This document shows, piece by piece, positions 45,737 through 54,502 of a stretch of DNA of 64,000 nt (positions are counted from its first letter, which is position 1; every line of letters begins with the position of its first letter). The notes under the pieces were generated by a model. The model was not told the origin of the DNA and searched no databases. It worked only from the letters and a program-made list of their open reading frames with translations. The translations under genes and the position numbers were made by a program. Location of the stretch: the NCBI RefSeq assembly GCF_016545825.1, contig NC_052621.1, positions 15,444,410 through 15,508,409 on the forward strand, in the 5' to 3' direction. The stretch is from Eucalyptus grandis (taxonomy: Eukaryota; Streptophyta; Magnoliopsida; Myrtales; Myrtaceae).

Positions 45737-46428
45737 GAGTTAATACCTTGAAAAATAAAAAAACTGGTACACTTATGATAAATTTACCAAAAACTAATTT
45801 TTGTACTATCAAAAACTTCAAACTAGTATATATATGACAAATTTATCTCAAACTAATATTTTGATTATTAAAAACTCCAAATTGATACACTTGTGATAAT
45901 TTTACTTGAATTAAAATAACCAAAAATTGTTACATTTGTGACAAATTTACTCTCCATTAACTTTCGTCAAATTTTACTATTAAATTTATCAACATAGATG
46001 ACACATAGTGACATGTTATGGTGATGAGGTAAGTCCATGTGAAAATTCGTAGGGTTAATGTCACGAAAAATCCCAAATTCATCATAGGTGTAACTTAAAT
46101 TTATCATAAGAATATCGTTAAATTTGTTATAGGTGTACAATTTTGAGATTTTTCGTGATATTTACCTTATGTATTTCCACGTTGACTTGGCACATCACCC
46201 TACCACGTCACTATGTGTCATTCAAGTTAGCAAATCTTTAAATTTGAAAAAGCCAACGGATAGTAAATTTATTATAAATGTATCATTTTTGGATTCTTGA
46301 TAGTTGATAAGTTTGTTCGAAATAAATATGTCACAAGTATATATGTTTGGAGTTTTTATGATAAAAAATTAATTTTAGATAAATTTACTACGGTTGTATT
46401 AGTTTGGAATTTTTTAGTATATTAATCC
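45737..46428. mobile_element. Degenerate MULE-like element of the GTTAATAC family
   Basis: Inverted ends GAGTTAATACC / GGATTAATATAC enclose repeated 'acaaatttaccccaaac'-type units. Flanks TAAAAAGTA and TAAAAAGAA match at 8 of 9 positions. Arms are more diverged than at 41333, so it is older. Confidence 0.65.
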
Positions 46429-46849
46429 TAAAAAGAAAAAGATAAAAGTCAATCAAGATAAGTTCAAAGTCACTCCAAAAGACTCATTTGCTCTCGTCGA
46501 AGACTTGCACAAAAGAATTGCAATTTACCTTTGCCACGTAGACACACCTTTTAACCATCAAAACCATGAAGTAGTGCCATAACTTTTGCTAGTTGGCAAA
46601 AGGAGGCCTAACGAACTCTCGCCCGCACCCCCACCCCCCACGCCGTGGGCGCCCAAAAAAAAAAAAAAAAAGAGCCCTAACGTCAAAAGTAGCAAATTAA
46701 TACACAATCCTTAAAAGTTGGATAGCAAGAACAACAATGAACTCTAACTTTGATGTTTTTTCAATAGTGCAAACAAAGTTGAGTGACCAATAAATAAATA
46801 AATAAATAATACATTTTTCGTAACTAATTTATAAATAAATAAAAAGATT

Positions 46850-47150
46850 AATATCATGAAAAATGTCAAACTAATTTTTGACTACCAAAAGTCTCAAATT
46901 AGTACACAAATAATAATATTATCCTCTATTATTTTTTTTTTTAAATTTTACTATCAAATTATTGTATCATAGGACACATGATAGTTAATGGGTGTATTAA
47001 TTTGATATTTTACCTTCCGTTACCGATTTATGGTTTTCCAATTTAATATTAATAGAGAGTAAGTTTATTATAAATATATTAATTTGAGATTTTTCGAAGA
47101 TCATATATATATATATTAACTTAGAATTTTTTGTGATGTTTACCCATCCT
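46850..47150. other. Possible further decayed MULE of the same family
   Basis: GATTAATATCATGAAAAATG...GTCTCAAATTAGTACAC and, inverted, ATTAACTTAGAATTTTTTGTGATG. No duplication found. Confidence 0.35.
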
Positions 47151-47436
47151 TAAGTTGGCAACTTCTTTTACCAAAAGAAAACGAGAAGAGGAAAAAAGTG
47201 TATAGACCATGCGGACCGGCCAAGCGAAAGCGCCAATGAGCGTGGTCCACCAATTCATGCTCGCATCAACCCCGCTCTTTCGTCAAAATGGCAGCTCGGA
47301 TTCCGAGCTGCACGTTCGCGGGCGGCACCAGCAAATACGACGCCGTTTCGTCCGTCCTTGGGTTCTCCTCCCCCTCCTCCTTGCATGCTTGCATCTCTCT
47401 CTCTCTCTCTCTAATCTCTCTCTCTCGCTCGCCGGT

Positions 47437-47444
47437 TTTATAAA
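47437..47444 (+). promoter_or_regulatory. TATA box of the host gene
   Basis: TTTATAAA in CCGGTTTTATAAACCGG, just after a CT microsatellite (47395-47428) and about 365 bp before the chosen start codon. This suggests a long 5' UTR. Confidence 0.5.
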
Positions 47445-47805
47445 CCGGCCATTACGCGAATCGCAGAACGCGTGGATCAGCCATTTTGGATCAGCAAAAC
47501 AAAGCCTCTTGACCTTTCCTTCCTGTCCTCTCTGCCTCCCATGCGGGCCGGCGGACCAGCTTGATCTTCCCCACGCCCCCCCACCCCCGGCTCCTCTTTA
47601 AGCCGCGCTCTGCATCGAATCGATCGCGCTATTCTCTGACTTGACCAAGATTTCGAGTCAGCCTTGCTGCTTTCAATTGAATCCTCCCCGATTCCGCCGA
47701 GGAGCTACTGCTGCTGCTCTTGTGCTGCGATCGCGAGCGAATTCGATTGGTGCCGCGTCGAAATCCGATACTGTTTTTTTTTTTTTTGGCTTCTTTGTGG
47801 TTGAA

Positions 47806-48492
47806 ATGGTCGGTTCTGATCGATCGGTCTCGGTCTGCAATCCTTTTGACCACTTGAAAGCCATGGCCGGCTCTTTCAATCCGACCAAGCCGAACCGGAC
47901 CCATCAATCCCACAGGAATCGGAAGGTGCGCAGTTCCGCGAATTGCGCGAGGGCTCTCGCCTGCGATGGATCTCGGACCGCCGCCATGGACGTAGCCATC
48001 CTGATCGCCGTCGTCGTGGCCTGCGGGTTCCTGCTGTTTCCTTACGTCGAGTTCGCGCGCGTCTGGTTGACCGCAGCCGGCGGCGCGGTCGCGAGCGCCT
48101 TCGCGGAGGAGGTTCCCGAGACCCTGCTGATTTACGGGTCCATCGGGCTGAGCCTGTCTTGCGTCGCTGTCGCTTGCTGGCTGCTCCTGATGTACTCGAC
48201 CAGGAGATGCGGGAACACGAAGTGCAAGGGCCTGAGGAAAGCGGCCGAATTCGATATCCAGCTGGAGACGGAGGAGTGCGTGAAGAGCGATCCGTCTTCC
48301 CTCATGAAAGGCGGCTTCAGGAGGGGCATATTCGAATTGCCTCGGGATCACCACCGTGAGCTGGAGGCGGAGCTGAAGAAGATGGCCCCGCCCAATGGAA
48401 GGGCCGTTCTCATATTCCGGGCGCGATGTGGGTGTGCCATCGGGAGATTGGCAGTTCCCGGACCAAAGAAGCAGCGAAGGATCAGGAAGTAG
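47806..48492 (+). CDS. Plant 'ribosomal protein L34e superfamily' membrane protein (228 aa)
   Basis: Intact single-exon frame from ATG 47806 (first in-frame ATG; the upstream open sequence has none and holds a T-run) to TAG 48490-48492. N-terminal 60 residues are Ser/Asn/Arg-rich. Two hydrophobic segments (about 62-84 and 107-130) predict a membrane hairpin or anchor. The C-terminal half has CGNTKCKGLRKAAEFDIQLE (135-154), FELPRDHHRELEAELKKMAP (176-195) and RARCGCAIGRLAVPGPKKQR (206-224). The C135/C140 and C208/C210 pairs could bind a metal. This arrangement is what I remember from Arabidopsis proteins annotated 'Ribosomal protein L34e superfamily' (such as AT3G06180/AT5G19025), about 230-260 aa and of unknown function. 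The name is historical; it is not a structural ribosomal protein. It is codon-biased to GC, unlike the surrounding repeats, and is the only clear host gene here. Confidence 0.85.
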   Translation: MVGSDRSVSVCNPFDHLKAMAGSFNPTKPNRTHQSHRNRKVRSSANCARALACDGSRTAAMDVAILIAVVVACGFLLFPYVEFARVWLTAAGGAVASAFAEEVPETLLIYGSIGLSLSCVAVACWLLLMYSTRRCGNTKCKGLRKAAEFDIQLETEECVKSDPSSLMKGGFRRGIFELPRDHHRELEAELKKMAPPNGRAVLIFRARCGCAIGRLAVPGPKKQRRIRK

Positions 48493-48616
48493 GAGAACCA
48501 TTGCAGGGTATTTGATTGAAGAGGAGAAATATATTAATGCAGAGGACTGGGTATTAGGCAGATAGGACTTGCTCCTTTGTGGAGTCCTTTGATAGGGGCA
48601 TACGGATACGTTCCTA

Positions 48617-48622
48617 AATAAA
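48617..48622 (+). terminator. Probable polyadenylation signal of the host gene
   Basis: AATAAA 125 bp after the stop codon, before a T-rich stretch. Confidence 0.5.
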
Positions 48623-49249
48623 GCTCTTTTCACTATGATAAACAGGATGATGTAAAAATTGTTCTGATTTGATGATATTACTGCTCGTTATATAGGTTCT
48701 CCTTGCTACGTTCCAGTACTCATTTGGCCCAAGCAAAAGATCAAACTTTGTACCCTGTGCTCTGCATCATTTATTCATCCTGAAAATGGTCGCTTTTGTG
48801 TGGATGGCGAATCGTGGTGAAGTTGGAAATTGGTACTGCCTTGTGAGGGGTTAAACCCATCCTTGAGTTTGGTTGCGCTTAGAGCTGGTCTGTGATATGG
48901 GGAGTAGCTTTTTTTGCATCCATGGAAGGTTGTCTATTATGATTTCTGTCTTGCGAAATGGTTATTAGCTCATCTGAGTTTCAAGTATGAATTGATAGCA
49001 TGCGCTCTTCATAAGCTAATGTACCTTGAGATCGGCCAAATAAAGCTGGTAAACTATGTAAACTCTATCACTTAAGAAAGCAAGTAATGTTAACTCCATG
49101 CATAGATTCTCGAAAGATAGAGGCGAGAGTTTGCCGTCTTGTGAAGATTGTTAATGTGAAGAGAGAACACTACGTTAACAGATTTGTCCTTATGTTTAAG
49201 CATGAGTTATGGTGATGCTGAATATGTGATTTTGGAGAATCTTCATCTT

Positions 49250-50050
49250 TTTTAGCCAGAGTTTACATACTCCTGAAGTTCATATATCTGTGACTGATTT
49301 ATTTCTTTTTCTTGAGATATTTGGAGTGGTGGTTCATTAGATGTCAGATTGTTTAGCTCTTGTGAGAATTGTTTTGCTCGAGTTAAAAACAGAGAGCTTC
49401 TATCTCCAGATCCTATCAGACATAATAACTGTATTTCCTTACCACCACCTGAAAGTCCTAACCTGTGATATACTCTGCTTGGGCTTGGATCCCTGCTTTC
49501 TGTCCAGGCAACTCGGACAAAGGCGCAAGTCGGGACCATTCACTTCTACAAAACTAAGCAGAGCTGCGGTGGCTACGGTTGAGATTTGCTCTGATATATT
49601 AATATGGTTACAAATCATGTCCTTGGCCCCCACAAATGCCTCAAATTCTGTGTCTGTACCATAAAATTGTTTTTAACTTCGTAAATCTCTTGGAGGTTGT
49701 AGGCTTTCCTTTCTGAAAATTCTATCAGCAGCTTTCCAGTTCCGTTCTGTTCTTCCTTGTTAAGTATTGTGGAGTAGCCCATCCGGAGTTCCTGATCCCA
49801 CGTTCTAAGTAACGGGTTAGGACACTCAAGGAACCCATACCAGAGTCCTGGGAGAGCTTGAATCTTTGCTGGTCCTTAGCCAGTTTCATGGACGATGTTA
49901 GCAGGATTAGCCTGTGAGGGTCTTTGCATAGTCGGCAAGAATAGATTCCGGTGACATGATTGCCCTACTAAATTATGAACGCATGCCTTCAGGTAAACCG
50001 TTTCCTTCATCAGGATCAGTAGTGGTAAAGTTCGTGGAATACTTAAGACG
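49250..50050 (-). pseudogene. Possible degenerate multi-exon gene remnant, family not recognised
   Basis: On the minus strand several protein-like stretches follow one another, separated by frameshifts or intron-like joints. One (about 49960) includes MSPESILADYAKTLT. The next (about 49700-49810) has LLRTWDQELRMGYST and LLIEFSERKAYNLQEIYEV. The next (about 49455-49660) has DTEFEAFVGAKDMICN and LRLCPSCLDRKQGSKPK. The last (49252-49410) has SLFLTRAKQFSQELNN and ends IYELQEYVNSG before a stop. The frame changes by one base near 49663. Composition looks coding, unlike random AT-rich DNA. I cannot name the family, and chance is not excluded. Confidence 0.3.
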
Positions 50051-50493
50051 TACATACTATCATCTGATGAACCTAATCCACTGTACCAAAGACAAATCCC
50101 AAAATATGAACCTGGAGCTGTAAAATGTAGACTTTCAAGGGCTGTTTTTTGATGTCATTAGTTTGGAAGGGTTAACGTTGCACTAAATACGAGACCAGAA
50201 ATTGGAGAAGAGCATTGCTCTAACTTGGAGTTGTAAAATGTAGATGTTCTCTCCTATGTTCCTTCCATGGACCCTTGGCACCCTGTAAACAGGTCCATCC
50301 ACACTTGGAAAGCTAAGTACTTCATTAATTCAAATCAAGTTTGTTTATCTAAAAAAAACCGCGGGGTAGAGCAACCGATTAGAAGGGCACCTTGTAGCCA
50401 TGTCCATCCACACGTTGTCATATCAAAGACTTTTGTGGTTAATCTGTTTTGGCGAAAAGCTAAGTATTTCACTAATTCAAACCGTTTACATAT

Positions 50494-51429
50494 TGATGCG
50501 GGAGCATCCAACGTAGCTCTATCAACCAACTCAGAACCATTGATGCTTATCTAAACAAATAAAGAAGTTGGGCATTATGTGCTTCGATGGATCATTTTGA
50601 ATGAATAATGTTAATTACTTATCGATACTTTATGGTATATCGATAACTATCAATGGGAGGCCATTTTAGATGTCTTGTATGACCAATTGATGAAGTTTCA
50701 GGAGGATTATTTTCTGGTCAAGGGAGGAGCTCGAATTTTGGGAAGGCTAAAAGTTCACGAATGCGGTTCAAGAATATGGAAAGCCAAAGGTTCAAGAACA
50801 CAGAAAACTAACGGTTCGAGAATGCGGAAGGCCGACGATTAAAGGCATTTAGTTCCCGTGTTAATAAAGGCTTTTTATTAAGTTCCTAGCTGTTTTTTAT
50901 TTTTATGTAGCTCAAGAGTCGAACGTTTAATTCCTAGGTCATTAAAGTTTTTTTTAATATTTTGTAAGGCTAAAATCCTCCTATAAATAGGGGAAACTAT
51001 CCAACGTAAGGGAGATACGAATTTGATGAATGAGAATGGTGAGATTTCCTCAATTTAAGTGAACTCCTTTGGAGAGTGGATAACTCATTTCGGTTTCTTT
51101 ATCCTTGGAGCGTAGATCACTCATTGGTGGTGAGCCAAGAAGCCCTTTATCCTTGGCTTGTGCAATCTTTAGGCCTTGGTGGTGAGCTTCTCCTATCCCG
51201 AAGTCCTTTATCCTTGGCTGGTGGAAGCTTTAGGCCTTGGTGGTAAACTTCGTAGATCTCGATCTGCATCCTTGGTTGGTGGTGCTGCCTTTATACCTTG
51301 GAAGGAGATTGCTTTTATCTTTTCTTATTCCTTTTTGTGTGTTTATCATATTCACTACTCCATAAACTTAACCACAAAAATCCCCTTATAAAAATTTCCG
51401 CTCTTGAATCCTCACCCCATCACGCATCA
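50494..51429 (+). repeat. 5' LTR of the older gypsy element
   Basis: Starts TGATGCGGGAGC and ends CACGCATCA (7-bp inverted termini TGATGCG/CGCATCA). TTGGTATCAAAGCC follows as a slightly mutated initiator-Met PBS (51435). It contains several roughly 50-bp CTTTATCCTTGGCTGGTGGA units (51130-51250). Confidence 0.88.
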
Positions 51430-51500
51430 AAATATTGGTATCAAAGCCAAGGTTCAACTCATTTGAGTGATTCCTTTCCTTCTTCTATTACAAATTCCTT

Positions 51501-51869
51501 ATGGATGATCCAGTTCCAAGAGGCTTGACTTTGGAGCAAGCGTACAACGCAAGGTGAGATCGTGCAATCCAAAATCTTCAACAACAAATGGAGCGAGTCC
51601 TCAATCTTCTAGAGAATCCGGCGAGACAAGGACAACCAGCAAAGCGTCCCAACGAACAGCATCGCTGTGACGATTCCAAATCTCGTCAAATTCTAATGGC
51701 GATTCTGAGTCCACTGGAGAGAATCGTATGATTATGAATTCTTGTGATTCTGAATCTCCAATTCGAAGACGAAGATGAAGAGGGAGGCATAAGGAGGATG
51801 AAAGAGACATTAAAGTGGAGGTCCCAGAGTTTAATGGTAATCTCAATCCCGATGACTTTGTTGATTGGC
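51501..51869 (+). pseudogene. Gag start of the older gypsy element
   Basis: The frame from ATG 51501 has MDDPVPRGLTLEQAYNAR, then TGA, then DRAIQNLQQQMERVLNLLEN. In a second frame the reading reaches FNGNLNPDDFVDW and is interrupted at that codon by insertion of the younger element. It resumes at 58016. Confidence 0.82.
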
Positions 51870-52744
51870 TGATGCGGGAGCATCCAACGTAGCTCCATGG
51901 ACCAACTCGGAACCATTGATGCTTATCCAAGCCAATAAAGAAGATGGGCATTATGTGCTTCGATGGATCATTTTGAATGAATAATGTTAATTACTTTGTG
52001 GTATATCAATAGGTATCATTGGGAGGCCATTTTAGATGTCCTGTATGACCAATTGAAGAAGCTTCAGAAGGATTATTTTCTGGTCAAGGGAAGAGCTCGA
52101 ATTTTGGGAAGGCTAGAGGTTCACGGAAAGCTAATGGTTCGAGAATGTGCAAGGTCGAAAATTAAATGGCATTTAGTTCCCGTGATAGTAAAGGCTTTTT
52201 ATTTAAGTCCTAGCCATTTTTATGCAGTCCAAGAGTCGAACGTTTCAGTTTCTAGGCTATTAAGGTCTGTTTTTAATATGTATTAAGGTTAAAATCCTCC
52301 TATAAAGAGGGGAAAACTATCCAATGTAGGAGATACGAATTTCATGAATGAAAATGGTGAGATTTCCTCTGCTTGAGTGAACTCCTTTGGAGAGTGGATA
52401 ACTCCTTTCGGTTTCTTTATCCTTGGAGCGTAGATCACTCCTTGGTGGTGAGCCAAGAAGCCCTTTATCCTTGGCTGGTGGAATCTTTAGGCCTTGGTGG
52501 TGAGCTTCTCCTATCCCGAAGTGCTTTATCCTTGGTTGGTGGAAGCTTTAGGCCTTGGTGGTGAGCTTCAGATCTCGATCCACATCCTCGGTTGGTGGCG
52601 TGGCCTTTATACCTTGGGAGGAGATCGTTCTACCTTTTCTTATTCCTCTTTGTTTCTTTACCGTACACACTAGTCCATAGACTTAACCACAAAAATCCCT
52701 TCAAAAAATCTCCGTTCTTGAATCACTCACCCCATCACGCATCA
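51870..52744 (+). repeat. 5' LTR of the young gypsy element
   Basis: 875 bp. TATA-like TATAAAG at 52301-52307. Minisatellite units of about 50 bp (52430-52570). Confidence 0.92.
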
Positions 52745-52750
52745 AAATAT

Positions 52751-52762
52751 TGGTATCAGATC
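52751..52762 (+). other. Primer-binding site, young gypsy element
   Basis: TGGTATCAGATC, six bases after the LTR end. It matches the initiator-Met tRNA PBS except at the last positions. Confidence 0.85.
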
Positions 52763-52800
52763 TCAAGGTTCAACTCATTTGAGTGATTCCTTATTCCTTA

Positions 52801-53243
52801 TGGAAGCACAAGTTCCTCGAGGCTTGACTCTGGAGCAAGCGCACAACGAAAGGCGAGATCGTGCAATCCAAAATCTTCAACAACAAATGGAGCGAGTCCT
52901 CAATCTTCTAGAGAATCCGGTGAGACAAGGACAACCAGCAAGGTGTCCCAACGAACGGAATCGACGTGACGATTCCGAATCTCGCCAAAAAATTCTGATG
53001 GCGATTTCGAGTCCACCGGAGACAATCGAACGATTCTGCACTCTAGCGATTCTGAATCTCCAATTCGAAGACGAAGACGGAGAGGGAGGCATAAGGAGGA
53101 TGAAAGAGACATTAAAGTGGAGGTCCTTGAGTTTGACGGTAATCTTAATCCCGACGACTTTGTGGATTGGCTATACAAAACCGAACGAATTTTTGACTTC
53201 AAATCCTATTCGGATGAGAAGAAATGTAAGGTTGCTGTCCTAA
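52801..53243 (+). CDS. Gag leader frame of the young gypsy element
   Basis: ATG 52801 starts MEAQVPRGLTLEQAHNERRD and runs 147 codons to 53243. Its first 60 residues (coiled-coil-like NLQQQMERVLNLLEN) are also found at the gag start of the older copy. After SESRQK the biologically sensible reading (SDSESPIRRRRRRGRHKED, then the gag core) lies one base back. So this frame and the main gag-pro frame overlap with a -1 offset. The older copy shows the same offset. Confidence 0.6.
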
Positions 53244-54484
53244 AGCTGACCAAATATGCTTCTCTATGGTGGGAGAATCTAAAGCATCAACGAGCAAGGG
53301 AAGGAAAAGGCCGAATCAAGTCTTGGGAAAAACTCAAGAAGTTGATGAAGAAGAGGTTCTTGCCCGACAACTATAAGCAAGATCTCTTCCTCAAACTGAA
53401 CTCCCTAAGACAACATGGGATGAGCGTTGAAGAATACATTAGTGAGTTTGAACAACTCAAAATGAGGAGTGAAATTCCAGAAGTTCCCGAGCAAACCATT
53501 GCTCGTTTTCTTGGCGGCATGAATCGAGAAATTGCTGATATGGTTGAACTTCAACCGTATTGGTCCTTTGAAGACGTATGCAAGTTAGCCATAAAAGTCG
53601 AAAAACAATTGAAGAGCAAGAGGTTTTCCTCCAGAACCTCAACAAAGGCGACATCCTATTTTAAGGGTGCTTCGTCAAGCATGGGCGAGAGTACGTCAAG
53701 AACAGAAAAAGGCAAGGGAAAGAATGCAGAGCCTTCCAAAGAAGTCCAAAAGAAGTTTGAAGGTGATGCAAGGAAATGCTTTAAGTGCCATGGTTTTGGG
53801 CATTTACAAGCAAATTGTCCAAATCGGAGAGTTATGACTCTTCAAGAAATTGAGGAGATCAATTCGGCACTTCAAGAGGCTGACAATGAAGACCAAAATA
53901 TTTCTGAATCTGATCGGGAAGAAGAAGTTGTGGAGAAACCCGATGATGGTGAGCTGTATATCATCCGAAGAGCCTTGCATGTTGAAGTTTCTCCAAATAA
54001 AGAGCAAAGGGAGAATATATTTCACACACATTGCACTATTAACGAAAAGGTGTGTTCGGTGATCATCGATGGTGGGAGCTGCACCAATGTTGCTTCGACA
54101 ACTCTTGTCGACAAGTTGAAGCTTCCAACAACGAAACATCCTCAACCATACAAGCTCCAATGGCTCAATCAAGGGAATGAACTCAAGGTAACCAAACGCA
54201 TTCTTACAGCATTTTCGATTGGGCAGAACTATCAAGATGAGATTGTATGCGATGTGATTTCTATGGAGGCATGCCACTTGTTATTGGGTAGACCGTGGCA
54301 ATTTGATATAAATGCTATGCATGATGGTCGGAAAAACACATACTCTTTTCATAAGGAACAAAAATGCATTACTCTTTTACCATTGAGTCCTTATTCGAGA
54401 CATAATAATCAACCTGGGGAGGGAAACGCTTGTAAGGAAAATATGTTCTTGAGTGAGACACGAGTTGAGAGAGCCATTAGCTAA
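53117..54484 (+). CDS. Gag and protease of the young gypsy element
   Basis: The frame is open from about 52970, but no ATG precedes the gag core; the coordinate given is the first GTG. Order: retrotransposon-gag domain (FDGNLNPDDFVDWLYKTER, WENLKHQRAREG, then LKKLMKKRFLPDNYKQDL). Lys/Ser-rich linker. CCHC zinc knuckle CFKCHGFGHLQANC (about residues 222-235). Acidic spacer. Aspartic protease with active site VIIDGGSCTNVAS (about 313-325) and the LLLGRPWQFD flap-side block. It ends at TAA in RAIS|TAA; both other copies have AAA there, so the stop is a point mutation that cuts pro from pol. Gag assembles the particle, and protease cleaves the polyprotein. Confidence 0.9.
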   Translation: MEVLEFDGNLNPDDFVDWLYKTERIFDFKSYSDEKKCKVAVLKLTKYASLWWENLKHQRAREGKGRIKSWEKLKKLMKKRFLPDNYKQDLFLKLNSLRQHGMSVEEYISEFEQLKMRSEIPEVPEQTIARFLGGMNREIADMVELQPYWSFEDVCKLAIKVEKQLKSKRFSSRTSTKATSYFKGASSSMGESTSRTEKGKGKNAEPSKEVQKKFEGDARKCFKCHGFGHLQANCPNRRVMTLQEIEEINSALQEADNEDQNISESDREEEVVEKPDDGELYIIRRALHVEVSPNKEQRENIFHTHCTINEKVCSVIIDGGSCTNVASTTLVDKLKLPTTKHPQPYKLQWLNQGNELKVTKRILTAFSIGQNYQDEIVCDVISMEACHLLLGRPWQFDINAMHDGRKNTYSFHKEQKCITLLPLSPYSRHNNQPGEGNACKENMFLSETRVERAIS

Positions 54485-54502
54485 CAAAAGAATGTTTTTG
54501 CT

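Noticed and set aside
47629..48633. Long minus-strand frame (334 codons) opposite the host gene
   Set aside because: Antisense shadow of a GC-rich gene; the plus-strand protein matches a known plant family and has a promoter and poly(A) signal in order.
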